Positions 1 to 14,809 of a stretch of 64,000 nt of DNA are shown in pieces. A program made the position numbers and the translations under genes. Source of the stretch: Dromaius novaehollandiae (lineage: Eukaryota; Chordata; Aves; Casuariiformes; Dromaiidae); the NCBI RefSeq assembly GCF_036370855.1, contig NC_088106.1:32626501-32690500 (forward strand), read 5' to 3'. The notes under the pieces are model-generated. The model saw only the letters and a list, made by a program, of their open reading frames with translations. It was not told the DNA's origin and ran no database searches. How positions within the stretch are numbered: the stretch's first letter is position 1; the number at the start of each line of letters is the position of its first letter.

Positions 1-2681
1 TTCCATTCCTCCCTGCTTCCTAACTGGTTGTGCTGCTGAACCTCACTGGGCAGATGTCTGCCTTGGAGTGCTTTCAACATAGACCTTCTGTCTGACAGGA
101 AAAAGATGTCTATAGCCTGTTCTGCTGTATGAGCAGTGTCAACAGTGCTAATATGCCATATGCGTGCACTTTTCTTGCATTGATAACGCTGCATGGCATC
201 TGCCATCACCTTACTCATTTATCTAAGTCACATCCCATCAGACCTCCTCACTCCCTCTGCTTGTTTTGACCAACCTACATGCGATTTCCCTCAGTCTTGT
301 TTTGCAGAGAATTAGCAGTTCTAAATACTGGCCTTCTTTGTAAACTTTGGGGAACTATTGCAACACTAAACCCTTGCCAGAAATCAGTTTCTCCTCCTTC
401 TCATCTGGTAACTGTTTCCTGCATAGTTTCTGAGCTCCAGCAGAACCTGACAGCTCCTTAGCTTCCAAACACCACCAGGAAAGGAATGCCATTCAAAACA
501 TTTTCTGTTTCAAGAATGGAGAAAATGCAGGGTTTTTTAATATTTCAGCAGCTTTAGTCTGAGCATTTCTTCTCACTTATGTTTCTCTCCATCTCTTTTC
601 ATATTTCTCCTTTCTGTTGCGAGTTCCAGACCACCTTAGCCCCCGTGTTACTCTCTGGACAGTTGGCTCTCTCATAAAGTCAGTGATAATAAGCTGTCTT
701 ACAGTCTCACATCCTTACAGCATCCCAGGGCGAGGCAGAGGCACCAAAGAATGTATTGACCCTACCTAGCTGTGTGTCCAAGCTCCAAGAGAAAACTCTG
801 CATCAGAGGAGAAGAGCCCTACATCCTAATGCAACTACAGAATACAAGCAAACACTGGTGGGACAGGACTCGTCCAAGGTGTCCTGCCAGCTGCCTGAGG
901 GCAGAAGACACAAAGGAAAAGTCGGGACTCAGCATGAGAAGGAACCATAACGCATGCACTTGAGCAGCAAGGGGAGAAATAAATGGCCCAGAGGAAGACC
1001 ACTCCCTAATGCTTGGCGTATAGCAGAGAAAAGGATTCAAAGCCAAGGCAGTGAAGGAGCGAGGGAATAAGAATTGTAGTGCACGTAACCCTGAACAAAG
1101 TGCAACCAAACTGCAGCCTAATGAATCCCCTCTGTGCAAACAGCTGACTGCTTGCTAACCAAACACACCTACTGCAGCTCCAGCTGCCTCAGATGCATAC
1201 AGGCTCTTTTGAAAAACCCCTTCCGGAAAAGTGAATGTTTCAACAGCTGCAAAGAGCCAGTATTTGGACACCTTAAAAAATTGTGGCTTTGGGGGTGCTT
1301 TCACCTGCAGCCACAGTATATCCCATTTTCCACAATGAATTATCATTATCATCCATCTTCAGAGATGCAGCCAGAAATGCCCCTTCTCTGCTGGAAGAAG
1401 CATGGAGACAAGAGAGTCCACCAGTAGGACTAGGGAAAACATCCTTGTCCAAACCCACAGAACACCAGGGGGTCCATCCTCATCTTCTTCAGCTCCGTCT
1501 TTGCTTTCTGTAGGACCATGCTTGTGGCACGCAACCACAGCAAGTGCACACTTGCTGTGCAGGTTACAAGTGCCAAGCTTGTGGCACCTAACCACAGCTC
1601 AGGAGCAAGCGCACTGCGACTGTACACTTGGTCCCTCTGGGACAAACGTGCCCTGGGACCCTGCTAGAAGAGAGAGAGAGGAGCTCTCTAGGCCTGGGAG
1701 GGAGACAAGAAAGGACATCAGAGATGTCAAGACAGGAGAAAGGAATGAAAGCAGCGAAGGAGATGGTGCAAGAAGCAGAGTGTCAGTGCTCAGTGTGTAG
1801 GAAGGAAATGAGCTGATTGTGCTCCCCTTCCTCATCACATTCCCCGGATCCGCTGCATTCCTCCTTGACCTCTCTTCTCCTCCCATCCCAATTCTCTACC
1901 ACCAAAAACTCACTCTGGTCCTTGCCTTGAGACCATAGCACCAGGCTGTCATCCACCCCAGACCCTCTCGCATATCTGATGAGTAAGAGCTCTCATCACA
2001 CATAGACTCTGGACCTGAATCTGTCCCTCTAAACCTCTGACCCACTGCCAGTGAGAAACGGCAATAGCAACCTTGGCCCAGCACATAGTGCTGTTTGCAC
2101 AGCCCTTGCTCAAACACAATGGCTGGAGCTGGCTCCGTACTGCATGCAGCTCTCTGCAAGAAGTGCTGTGACCTTACTCCCATAGTGACCCGTTGCTTTA
2201 GCATGATTACAATGCTGCATTGTGTGCATGCTTTCTCCAGTTCAGCACCTGGGGAGATCTGCAGACTGATGTTGTCCATGTTTCTGCTATGGAAGCCGAA
2301 GGCTCACACTCCCTCTATGACTTGCCTCATCACTCTTCAACCAACCCACATCTCTCAGAGGGCACTGACTACAGAATCAGCTCAATTTACATACCAGAAT
2401 ATGGCAAGCAAGCATGGCCACTAAACCTCAGCCAGTATTGGACTGTGGGGCTTTGCTAGTCTTGAGGAAACCAACAGTGACTTGGCCAGTCTTCAAGCCC
2501 TAGATGACTTCTGGGGCAACACTGTGCAGATGCCAACTGAGCTGCAGCAGAACCAAGCAGAAAGCTTGGGAGCCCCAACAGGATCCTGACCTGTAGCTGT
2601 TGCTCTAAGCAAATGCTCCCCATTTGTATGTCAAGGCATGAACCCCCCGGCTGTGGCAGCACTGTGCCATGCAGGAAGCAG

Positions 2682-2697
2682 AAAAAAAAAAAAAAAA
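2682..2697. repeat. A16 homopolymer
   Basis: Uninterrupted run of 16 A residues. There is no flanking retroelement I can recognise. Confidence 0.9.
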
Positions 2698-5600
2698 TCT
2701 GCCTGCAGGCACTGGGTCTCCAAAAGGAACAACTGCCCCCGATAGTAAAGCTTCAAGTCCAGAGTCCTTTTGGCCGAAGGGAGAAGTGTAAGGGAGCAGC
2801 AGGGAAGCTGGAGACCCCCCACCTTTTGTGGATGTTCTGTGTGCAACAGAACAACTTGTAGGAAATGAGCGTCAACTTTACACCCTCAGTCACAGGTGTG
2901 ACACGCTCACTTGTGGAAGCTCCAGGGACCCAGACCAACAAGCTTGTGACACCAGCATGGCTTAGTCTGTCCTTCACCCTGGAGACTGAAGCAGCATTGC
3001 ATAGATTTGTTTGGATTGGTTTGGTAAATCCCAAGTCCCAGAGCAGTCTGAAAAGGAGACTTTGACCTTGGGCTAGCTTGAGCCACGTAAATAGGAGGCG
3101 CATAGTGTCCAGCACAGTCAGAGCTGAGCAACACAGCACCCCTGACAAACCAAGCCTCAGCTCTGAATGCCTTTCTTTAGAAATTTGACTTCAATTGTCC
3201 TTCCATCTTGGGGTGAAGAGGTTGGTGGCAAAGAAACCAGAGCAGAACAGACCAGCATGAGCTGGAAGAAAAGCAGAGGGGTTTTGCATTCTCAAGAGCT
3301 GAAAGGGGCAAAGTGGCACTTCCTGTGAACTTCTTCAGCTTCTCTGCAGGCTTCGAAGGCACAAATTATTTGTCTTTCCCTGAAAGCTTTTTGGAAAAGT
3401 CATCAAATTCCTCCAAAATCCACAACTGAGGATTGAAAAAGCGTTGCAAGGTTTTTTTTTTTCCTACAAATGGTAGCTCTGATCTGGAAATACTGTATTG
3501 CGCCGATGCAGAATTTTGATACTATTTTCCTTTTTTCTTTTCGAAATGCTACTGTCCAATTTATTTTTAATTGAAAAAAAAAATCAAACTGACAAAACCT
3601 TCACTTTGAAAAAGAAATCTTTAGATGACTTCCAAACTTTTTTATTTGAAGATGTTGCCAAAAAGAACTCCTCCCCATTAAGGACGGAGGTGTCAGTGAA
3701 TCCAGCTGTTCCAAAGAAGAAGATACTCTGTCAAATACCTGCCAGCCCAGCTGTGTTGGGGCACCATATCTAGCCATGGTACAGAGAGGCTCAGAAGGAT
3801 AAGCAATGAAGGGTAAGCCTGTCCACAACAGAAACTGCAGCAGAGTTATCTTGAGCCTGGCGCTGGGGCATGGAGCTTTTGAGCGGTCCCAGCCATTTAC
3901 TGGGATTCTAGGCAGCCACCTGCAATTTTCATGCTGCTTCGATGACCCCTACAGGGACAAGCAGAAAAAAATCCAGAGGTTTTAATGTGTTGTTCACCTA
4001 GAAGACCTGTGGTGGGGACACCAGCACTGCCTGCAGTTATTGTAGGGGACAGCTATCAGGCAAATGCCAATAAGCCTCTCCTCCCTCTGGGGAGCAGAGA
4101 TTTAACACTTGCAGGAAGCTCTGGGAATTTAAGATCTTCATGCATGGAAGAAGGACTGTTCTGAGTAGCATCTGACTGCAGCTCTGCCTGGCTAGAAGGC
4201 TAAGATACAGTGTCTGCTGCATGGAAATCACTGCCGAAAAGCCAAAATATGAATGTATGCACTTTGCTAGCAACACAGAGTGGTGCTGGCTATGTCCAAG
4301 GACATCTTCTGGTGTTTGCCTTCTTTCCCTTGAGCTCGACATGCAGAGGTCCTGCATCCCTCACATAACTGCCACATCTCTGGATACTTGTTTTTCAGCC
4401 TCAACCTTCTACCTAGCCACTGTTTTTCACTTTCTTCCAGACGGCATTCTTCCTTCTCCATATCCTTCAAGGATGTTAGCATTGATCCTCTTGTTCTCCT
4501 CCTTGCTGGTCAGATACCACCATCAAATTCCCAACAAAAAACATTTACTGTTTATGTCTGACACAGCCTCACACAAAGTCTCTCACACTCAGTGCATGAG
4601 GAGGCACCTCTGCAGCAATGGTTTAAGTGCAAATATGACTGCAAACCCATAACTTTGCAGTCCTTTTTTGTTACTGTACTGAGGTTCATTTGCGAGCAGC
4701 TGGGACATGGGGAGAACAAAGCAAGCCATTACATCTCAGAGTGCATGAAGAGAAGATACAAAAATCTGATTTAACCATGTACACCTCCTCCAGCGCTATC
4801 TGACAATGATACACACAGTAATTACATTTCACCATGACTGCAAGTATCAAACTGAACCAATATTTTAAGAGGTCTTAGACACAAGGCTGTTAAATGAATA
4901 GTGAAGGAAGCCCCTTCTTAGTCTTGCAGTGGGCAGACTACCAGGCTCTTACCTAGCAGAATTTAGACTTGTTTCAAGTGTGTTTACAACATGCTGCATG
5001 CATTTTTTTTTAAAACAAGGTACAGATTCTGGTCCCTGGTGGTTGGGAATCCCAATCCAACACTGCAAATAGCAATTTTCTTCCAGATTAGTGTCCTTGA
5101 CTCCCAGTCCTCCCTGCTGTCTGCTCCCAAGGGCACATCCTGGTGTCACACCCCTCCCTTGCAGGGTGCACACGAGAACACGCTGCAGAACCTCTATGCT
5201 GGCCCTCCATCACTGCTAAAATTTTTCTTCTTCCCATCTCAGCCTCATACGCAGAAGGTAGGACACTGGCTATGGCATGACCAGTACAGTCATGGTGTGG
5301 TTCTGGGACCCCATGAGACCATGTTTCCCAAGGCTGCCCCATAGCTCACACTGAAATAAAGGACCAGACTTCATCAAATCCAGGATACTCAGTCCCCCTT
5401 TGGATGTGGGCCCAGTGGTTGTACAGGGTGCCAGGTCTCTGTTGAATCACAGCTGTCTTGGCAAGAAAGGGGAAATTCTCCATCCTGGCTCAGATCTTCA
5501 GAGGAAGGCAAGTCCTTGGCTTTTAATTATGCTGCCCAGCATATCCCTGTGGTACGTGATCTTGGGCCCTTCCTTGCACGTAGGGTAGGGAAGCAGAGGA

Positions 5601-8600
5601 ATGATGAGCACTCAGTGGTAGATGGGGTTGGGTCCCAGCATTTGTAGACCCCAAACTGCCCTGCCGTGGGCCAGTCCCCATCAGGTGGTCAGCTCAGCTC
5701 CCTTCACCCCTGGAGATGGAGGATGAGGAGGGTCCAGCCTGCCAGGAGGAAACTTGCCTATGCTGCAGGATGGTCATGGACCCCATGAGGCCAGGAATGA
5801 GCTATGCTTTTACTAGGCAGTTGTGCTAAAGGGGGCATGGCCTGCTCACACATGACTACCGCCACTAAAAGGTCACCCTCAGCGTCCCTCCATAACCCAG
5901 GGAATATCCCTCTGTGAGAAGTGAGGCGAGGGTAATTAGCCTGTCCAGGCAGAGTGAAAATAACAGTGCCCCGGCAGATGGTTTAAGTATCAGAGATTTG
6001 ACTGTGTAAAATGGCATTTTCTTCAAGGTGCGGAAATATCTCTACACTACCAAGATAGCCCTTTTTCCCTTCCCACCTGCGGCTTGAGAAGGGGACAGAG
6101 GCAAGCGGTCTGCGATTACTGACACAAAATCTGCTGCAAGAAACTTCCCCGACACTATGTTGTTTTTACCTTGTGGTCCCAATTTGCACCTTACTGCTCC
6201 CCTGGAAAGTGTGGCCATGAGGGAGAGGCCAAGGGAGCAAAGGGGGAGGGGAGGGCACACAGCAGAGGTGCCTGTCAGGGAGGGAGCACATCCGTCCTCA
6301 CCACTCCTCCAGATGCCAGACCACCGAGCGCAAATCCAAACCTTCTGGGTAGCTATTTAACATTCACGTGTTGCAGTTTTCCTACAAAACATAAATACAG
6401 CAATTTCCTCAATTTCACTACAGGTTTTTTTCCCCATATGAGCCACCAGCATTTGTCTAGGTTGCTTGTCATGCTTTCCATAAATAGGAGGTGGCCTCAG
6501 ACCTTAGGTCCCCACCCTGTTTGCATGCTGATCTGTTTCAAAGGCATTTGCTCTGTAAATGTCTGCTCCACCTGGTTTCACTGGGTTGATATGACTCTTC
6601 CATCCAGCCTTCATTTGAGCACCATTTCTGCTATTTTGTTGCATGCAACAGGTGCCGGACAGGGCAGAGACAGGGCTCAGCCACCTCACCCAGCTCTGTG
6701 TGAGGCTGTACCTGCTCCTCTGGGTCGGACACAGCTACACACAACTGCCACTGTCCACAGAGAGTCCTAAAGACACCACAGCATTTCCAGCAGCAGGACA
6801 AAAACACACAAACTATTTGCAACCACAGCACAAAGGCTGAGTTATCCCAGAGCCCCCAAGGAACATCATTTTCCTATATCAATTGTTTCTCCTCTCTTTC
6901 TCCTCTGTCCTCTTTTCTCTATCACACTGCATTCAGTCCTTCCCATTTGCATTTCTGTTCCCATTCAGCTTTGGCCTTTTCTAGGCTAAACACAGCTTCC
7001 CTAGCTTGGCATCAGCCTCATTTTGCATTAGCAGCACTCCAGAAGACTTTGGGAGCACTTGCACCAAGCCTATTCACCAGGTCCTCCAAAAAAACTCCAG
7101 CCACGAGTGAGCATTTCAGAACGCCTTGCTGTGGGTCAGGGCCAGGACAGACTGTAGAGGCAGCATGCCCAAAACACAGGCCGTAAAGTGATTACACCCC
7201 CAGAATAAAATGCTGTAGGATGTCTTCCGTAGATGGAACTAGTTAGTGAAGCCCTGCCTGTTTTTTTGCGCTGAGTAACTGACAAACATGGCGAGAACCA
7301 AACAGTACCAGGCTGGGTAATAACACCTTCAAACAAGGGGCGCTTGAGAGACCTTGATTGAGGGGTGAGGGAAGACACCTGGCTGAACACCAGCAAAGCA
7401 ATCACTGGCAAGCCCCATGTGCCTCATCCTTGGCAGAAGTGGGTCACCCATGGCTGCCGGCGCTCTCTACCTCCATCGAGGGGAATGCAAGGCTACTTGC
7501 AGTTGGGATGCCCACTTTTCCTGCTGTTATTAGGCACCTACAAACAGACTAGCAAGAACTCCCAGTAACCTCGTGTTCTGGTTTGGAGATGAAGACACAG
7601 ACAGCCCTCAGGAACTGCTTCCTTCAGAAGATCCTGGATCCTACAAGCCCTTGGCAATATAGTCTAATGCTGAAGCCATCCTAAATTATACACTTCTTTC
7701 AGGTCTGCTCCTTGCTATCCTACAGTTCAGGAGCTCAGACAGGACAAGAGAGAGCCCACAGATGATTTTTGGTTTCCTACTGTGCTCCTGAAGGGATGAC
7801 AGATAGAGTTAGATGAGCCAAGCCCCTACTCGATCTGCTCTCCACTGAAGTTCCGGAGAAGTTCTACCTGCATGGCTAAGATAGAAGCAGAAGCTAAAGG
7901 AAGAATCAGTGTCCTGTTATTGCCACTGTTCCCCTTATCATCTGAAACGGGACATGAGGCATAACCTGCAAGACACATCTCTGCCTTGCCACAGACGGAG
8001 GCTGGGATGTCAGGGCAGACCCACACTGCCAGCCTCTCCCATGGCCAAAGAGAAGCTGGATGCCCTCAGACTCTGTGGGAGCTAAGAAAAGGGCTGGGAA
8101 GAGCAAACATATCTCCTGCACCTCCACCCGTTCCATCCTGTGAAGAAAAGGCAAGAACTGGCTCCCAGAAGCAGCCAAGACCCCACCAGCATTGAAGTAC
8201 TGCTGGCATTACAGACTTCAGAGGCTGCAAGACAATGCCCGGGTTTGTGAGAGATCACTCTAATCTCTCAGGTCTCTGGCAAGAAAACAAAACAAACCAA
8301 AAAGAAATCACAAAACCTGTTCCCAAGGTGAGTGGAGATGTTTTTGGTTGTTCAAAGGCTTCTGATAAGGTGACCAAGATTAAAGAACAAGTAAGTGTAC
8401 AGTTAAGGTCAAAGTCCCAGTGCAAGCCAAAAAGCATAAAGCCAGCAGCAACAATGTGCTTCTCACCAAAACCTCAGCACATCCACCTGCTCTTCCACCT
8501 TCACTGTAAAGTCAAGTGCGGTCTGATGCTAGCAAAGGCCCTGCCTTAACCCCCCTGCATAGCCAGAGCATGCCTCCTCCCATTAGCAAGCTGGGAAGAT

Positions 8601-11494
8601 ACTCAGAGGAATATATTCCATCACTACACCAGAGGGGATCCCCAGTAGCTCAGAATCCACAGCATGTCAGTACCAGTCCTAATCACAGCTGGTCTACAGC
8701 AACACTTTGCTCCTGACTTCACAACTTGCTGCATTTGCTCTCATTGGGTTCATGAGAAGTAAGCACACATTACCCACAGCCTTTGGAAGGGAACTGGTAA
8801 CTATGGGTACCTCACCACAGACTTCAGGGAGGCCTCGTTTACCAGGAAAGCTCTTAAAGTCAATAGGAACTAATTAAATTGCTGTACCCCACTCAGTCTG
8901 CCAAGTGTAAAATTAACTAAATATAAATTTAAGTAGGCACTAATGGAATGGCGGCTGCTGCCCAGAAACAAAGGTGAGGCCCTGTCTGTGATAGACCTGA
9001 ATGACCTGAGTGACAGAATGACTTGAAAAGCAAACTGGCACATTACTGATAACAGGGTGTGCTGGATTCCCTGAGGAAAGCCATCTAGAAATTATCGCAG
9101 GTCACTTCATGGATAGGTCTGTCTGGAAACTGGTCTAAAAAGCAAATGGAAAAGCTGCATTAAGAGTTTGCTGGAGGAGAAAAACTCCTTCTTTCATGTT
9201 ATCTGCAGGAAGTATTGCAGAGCTAGGAAAGTGGAATTTCCCAGACCCAGATTCCCCACCCTGTCACTGCTTCTGGTGCCATAACACTGCTGCTAGAGAA
9301 AGGCACATACCCCTCTTGATCTTTTCAGCCGCCCTGAAACCTTGCAAACGTGTTTCAGCTCTAGGCTCTTTAAGATCTTACTGTAAAAGCTGCCGGGTTA
9401 CAAATGATTTGGTCAAGCTGACCATGGGTAAGCAGAAGATGATGCAGCTAAGTCCCTGCTTAAGCAAAGTACAAAGTCACAAAATAAAGAAAGTGAAAAA
9501 AATGCCTAGGTGGATGAGAACAGGAATGGGCCCGACAGCCTCAGCGGGGCGCAGGACTCAGCACGGCTCCTCTCTCTGGCTTGAGCTTTTGGTCATACTT
9601 GGTGAGGAAATGGACCCAGTCAAACGGTGGATGTACCTGCTGCGATTTCTCCTTGTGGGAACGACCTCCAGGTCCTCAAAGTCCAGCTACCTGCACGGAG
9701 CAAAGGAACACCAGTCTCAAGCCGGGGGCTCCCACTTCAGCTGCCTAGACTCCTACCAGAGACACAGCCCGTGCCACCTTCAGTCCTTCCTTGCGGGAGG
9801 ACTCATCACCCCCTCCCACCAGCCAGCCTCCAGCCGGCTTCTTTGGAGGTCTGCCCCACCATCATGGCACTGCCACTCCCTGCTAACATGAGACCATTAC
9901 TAATTTTACTCCTGGCCCTTCCCAGGTGAATTTTAACCCTGGGTATGGCTTTTCTGTGGCACTCTGGTATCATTTTTCCCCTCCAGCTAATGGCTTCCCT
10001 GTGAATCTTAAGGCTGCCAAACACTTCTTTTAGGCAAAAAGAGGCTTTCGTTTATGTTGCAGATGATCTGTTTTGACTTAAAAGGAGGAAGCCATTTCCA
10101 CCAGGAGATCCATCACTCTCCATTCCCTCCTAACGAAACTCCTGAGCGACACTGACATGACTTAGTAGGAGATCCTTGGGCTGCCAATTGCACTCATTCC
10201 ACAAAAAAATTTTCACTTCCCACTGATTGCATCAGCAACTCCAAATGCCCCTGCAGCAGCACTGAGCTGCACAGACATTTTTAATCCTGAAACTTGCGAT
10301 TTTGGCCATGAACCACACCCTTCAATGTTGGCCTTTGCTATCTGCACTCTAGGTAGCCATAGATATACAGAATAATACACGTGAAACAAGAGAGGTGTTT
10401 GCAGGAGAATGTTTTAACTTAGCTCCTTATGTAAGCAACTGCATTAGCAGTTCCAGAAGCCAAGGACTAACCTTTCTCACCCTGGGCCACAAGAGATTTC
10501 TGCAGATAGCATTTTGCCCCATCCTGTTCGCACCATGCCATTTTGGCCTGCCCATTTGTGGCTCTTTCCAAAGGTTTGAGCAGGCATTGCAACCCCTTCA
10601 CTCTGGCAGCACAGCAAAAGCAATGCAAACTAGCCAGTCCTGAGCAGCTCCTGCAGAGCTCTTGCCTCAGCAAAGACATCAACCAGTCACACATCAGTCT
10701 GTCTATCCCAGGAGATCCCCAGGGGTTGTCCCTAGCCTGCATACTCAAAGCTCTTGTCCTAACTCCTGGACACCTTGGGATGCTGCAAACACCTGCTTGA
10801 ATAGGTCTTTTGTGGTTCACAACAATACTTACGTTTTCTTTCCTTAGAAATGATCTCGCCAACTGATACTAGCTTTCCTTCTTTAGCCTAAGCAGCTAGA
10901 TACTCATTCTGGTTAGGGAGAAAAAAAAAGATAATGCTGATGCTGTCCATTCTTAGGCAACCAACAGCACTTGTCTGCAAGGAACCATTGGAAAGCCTCT
11001 TTTCCTGAACACAGGCAAAGCAAAGTCCCAGAAGCAGCTTCCTCCTTTCAGTTCCCAAGCCTGCCCCAGGATCCCAGTCTCCCTGCTCTCTACAAAGATG
11101 CCTCCTTTGCTGCCTGTAATCTCCAGACTACAGCTGCCTCCTTCTTGCCAACACGTGCAAGGACACCAATTCTGTCCGTATTAGCCAAGCAAAGCATTGC
11201 CCCGTAGAATGTGGCCTTTTTCCTGCTCCTTACTTTCATAGCACCCTCCCCACACCCACCCATCACTCTGGCTCCACTACCTTCCTGTGCTGGCACCCAT
11301 CTCACCCAGACAGCAGAGGGAACGGAATCAGCAAACACCAGGCCTACAAAGGTTTTCCTTCAGTTTAATCCCTGACAAGGATTACTGGGCGCCAGGCTAG
11401 CATCAGTGCTGGTGCAAGGGAGAAGGAGCTAGGTGGGAAGGAGGCTGCTGCTAAAGGAGCAGCACCTGCCGCTAGCGGGGCTTACTGAAGGGTG

Positions 11495-11580
11495 AAGCCA
11501 CACCCTTCCTAATACATTGGCCTCATTGTGAAGTGGAAAGAGAACAAGATTGGCCAATCAGCATTTGATAAAAACCGGGA
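11495..11580. promoter_or_regulatory. Promoter-like block with NF-Y palindrome
   Basis: A CACCC-type motif at about 11498-11505 is followed by a perfect 12-base palindrome GATTGGCCAATC at 11548-11559, which puts a CCAAT box on both strands back to back. A GATAAAA element follows at 11568-11574. CCAAT boxes bind NF-Y and CACCC boxes bind KLF/SP factors in vertebrate promoters. No coding exon lies close by, so this could be a distal promoter of the gene at 14810, an enhancer, a non-coding RNA promoter, or chance. Confidence 0.25.
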
Positions 11581-14500
11581 CTGAAGAAAAGAAAAAGGTC
11601 CTTTCAGCACTCAGCTGTTTGTTTGAGGAGGATATGGTTAGTAATTCAGGACTCGCCTGCCTGCGTTAGATATTAACAACACAGCATGGACCTTTATGCA
11701 ACAACAGGAGTTGTGACAAATGCATGCACTCATGGGATGCTGTCTCCATGTAGGCCATGTAGCTGTCCCCGTGCTATGGGGAGTCCTTGCTGGGTGGTCC
11801 AACAGCAACAGCCAGAGGTTGGAGATCCTGGTCTCAGTACTCCTTTCCCCCTCACCTTTCCACATGTCGCTGGACACATCAACTCCACATTTAGGCTTGA
11901 AAAGGGATTACAGAACCCTGCTTTTCAAGCATAGGCACAGTTTGCCCCACAACCCTAGGAAAAGACCACTCACAGTCCCAAGAGCCTACGGACAGACGCC
12001 TCAGGAAAGACTGTGTGTGACTGCTCTGGCTAGAGAATAGCAGTGGCCCTGAGTACCTTGAGGCAATCTGAAGCCTCTTGGCTCATCAATTCAGATGGCA
12101 ATGGGAACGCAAGAAATGGGACTGGAAGGAACTAGAGGCTTCTGCTATTACCTGTCTTCCTCATCTGCCTTCCAGTGAGATTAGCCTGTCCCCAAGCAGT
12201 GAATATGCCACCACCTTTTAGGGTCATACTGTTAGCAACAGGTGCTTGGGGTAGTTCTGTGCTAGCAGGACAGTCCTCACATACACACAAACGTGCAGCA
12301 AGACCACTAGCTTGGTGTGTCAGGAAAGATTTGCCCAGCAAGCAGAGACAGAGCCCATTCCCGCTTATGAGGGCATCTTCCACTTCCTGAGAGAAGCTGC
12401 TGCAAAAGACCTGTTTGTCGCCACTCAAAACATCCTGGAAACAAGCAGCAGGAAATCACCATCATGACCCTCTCAGTAACACTTGCAGCCACGTTGCCAC
12501 ACTCCGAAATGGTCTCCCTGGGATGCAGTTTGCAAGGTAATGGATGCAACCCAGTGCCTTCCAAAAGAGCTGCTTGCACACAGACGACAGCATGCTGTGC
12601 TTCCCATCACCAGACCCCACTGAGAGCAGACAGCTTTGCCTTTTGAATTTCTGTTCCGCAGATGCATCAAGTTATGCCAGGGAAAGAGGCTGTGAGGAAG
12701 CAAATGGGAAGACAGGAGACCCTGAACTCAGCTACAGACCAGAACTGGGTCTCGTGATGAATAGGCTTGTCCTTATGGAAACAACTGAGCTGAGAACTGA
12801 CAGATCCCACAAGCTCTTCTAGAAAGAGGGAACAACCAGATAGGATCAGGATCAAGCCTGCCTGAGCACCCTCATGTTCCTGAGCTGCTCATTCCCAGTG
12901 TGCCTATGTGGATGCTCCCAGGAAGGGGTACCCCTTGCCCTGCAGCAATAGGACCTCCACATCCAAGTCCTGCCTGAGATGCTCACAGACGCCAAGCCAC
13001 CTGGCCCACAGCACCATGGTTCCACAAACCAGGCTTATCCATCTCAGACTGTGTGAGACATAGTTGTGACTGCAGTGAAGAGAAGGAGGGGGAAGAAACA
13101 CTGACTCCCAGTCCAGACATCCCATTTAGCAAAAGGCAACAGCAGAAAGGGATTTGAATCATGCAAAAGGTAAGCTAGTTCATGCCTCTCACCCAGCCCC
13201 CGGCTCTGAGATAAGCTACCAACCACAGTAGATAGCAGGAGCACAGGATGGGTGGAGAACACAACAGCCCTACAGTAAACTTGTGGTTTTGATGAGGTGG
13301 ACAGGGAGAGGCGGCACCTACCTGTGCCAGGAAAGGGGGGCAATGACCTGCCTCCCTGCTGTGCTCCCTGCAAGGGTGAGGGGAGGAAAAATGACACTAT
13401 TGTAGCTAAAGCAGGATGACATTTTGGCTGAAAGGGAGGTCAGACAGGTGTATCTACCTGCTGTGCTCTTCCTGACACACACACAGGCACCAGCAAAGGC
13501 AGAACACACCCTGGCTGGGTTTTCAGCCAGTGCCAGGCCGTGTACATGGGCAGCCTGGTCTTGCGATAACTCCCAAAGGCAGAATGGGTGTCTCACAGCC
13601 TGCCCTGATGGTCCTCATCACAAAAGTCACAACCACATCCTCCATCTCCACCACCCCTTAGGCACGTGGTCCATTGCCATCCTGCCATCCAAGCTTAGCA
13701 TCCTTGGTCACACAAAGCCATGGCTGGGTCCTTGCTGATGCTCTGTGAGATGCTGGGATGAGCCTTGGAAGGGAAGGATGCAGAGAAAGAGCTACTGAAG
13801 AGAGAAGAGACCCTGGGGAAAGGACCAGCTGTGGATCTTGGTCATGGAGGGCAGCCTCCCAGCTCTCTATCAAGTTGTCTTACACTGTCCATCAGCCAGA
13901 AAGAAGCAGACCCTGTGACCCACTTTTCTGCTGGTACTGGCACTTGGGAGGGAGAACTGGCTTCCTACCAGGTGTGCCCCACTGCTGGTCATCCCGATAC
14001 AGCACAGTCCCAGCATGGGAGGGAGCTGGCTAGGGACAATGTAGGAGGCCAGTCTGAAGTGCTTGGAGTACAAAACGCTTCTCAAACATGGTTAAAGGCT
14101 GTGAGGGGAAGCACAGGGAGTGAGTCAGGGCTTGCTTCAAGCACAGCCCAGCACGGATGAAGCCTAGCTGCTTTGGAGAGGGTTAGCCCTTCACCATGCA
14201 TGCGTCATCCAGTCTCCACAGACCTCTCCACAACACAGACCCAAAGACTGCATCAGTGTAGCAGCTATCCAGGGATAGGCACTTGCCACCTCAGCTTTGT
14301 CAAGAAGGGAAAGAAAAAGGGAAAGCACATGAGAAGCAATAAAAAAGGGCAAAGCTAGCTCAGGAAGAGCAGAGCAGGGAGGACACAAGCGGCCAAAGCA
14401 GAACAACATGCATTGACAGCTTTATCCTCGAGTGAACCTAAGGGGGAGGACAGGGACACAAACACGAGTGGCACAGCCACCACCTGCTCCTTCCTGCCAT

Positions 14501-14809
14501 AAAGGCTTCCAGGACAGTCAATCCACTGCCTACATAAAATGGCAATGATCTGCAGAAGGCTGCTGAGTGCCAGCAGCTCCCCAAGGCCCACTGTGTAAAT
14601 TTGCTACTCCAAGTGAGCGATGTCTGCCTGGGGGCAGGCACTCCAGAGTGGGGCACCAGTGGGAAGGTCTGCACCACGCCAGGTGCCCTGGGGAGGGGCC
14701 AGCGGATGCAGGAACACAAGCCAGGCACTGCGTATTTGCGTTCCATTCTCCCAGTCTCTGCACTGACCTCACGATAACCACTCGCTCCTCGGCCAAAGCT
14801 CCACTCACC

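Larger units (their letters stand above)
1..14809. other. Intergenic region without a supported gene
   Basis: I found no recognisable protein exon on either strand. The longest open frames (for example 6171-6770 plus, 9196-9891 plus, 4221-4652 plus) encode low-complexity, Cys/Ser/His-rich translations with no family resemblance, as expected by chance in DNA with few stop codons. What is visible: a 16-base A run at 2682-2697, a T run near 3451, and a promoter-like block with a CCAAT palindrome near 11548. The stretch may contain upstream non-coding exons or regulatory DNA of the sulfotransferase gene that starts at 14810, but nothing in it can be assigned. Confidence 0.6.

Noticed and set aside
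6171-6770. 199-codon plus-strand ORF
   Set aside because: Cys/Pro/His-rich composition typical of non-coding frames; overlapping frames equally open.
9196-9891. 231-codon plus-strand ORF
   Set aside because: Low-complexity translation without domain or hydrophobic pattern, no splice or promoter support; best explained as chance in a GC-rich stretch.
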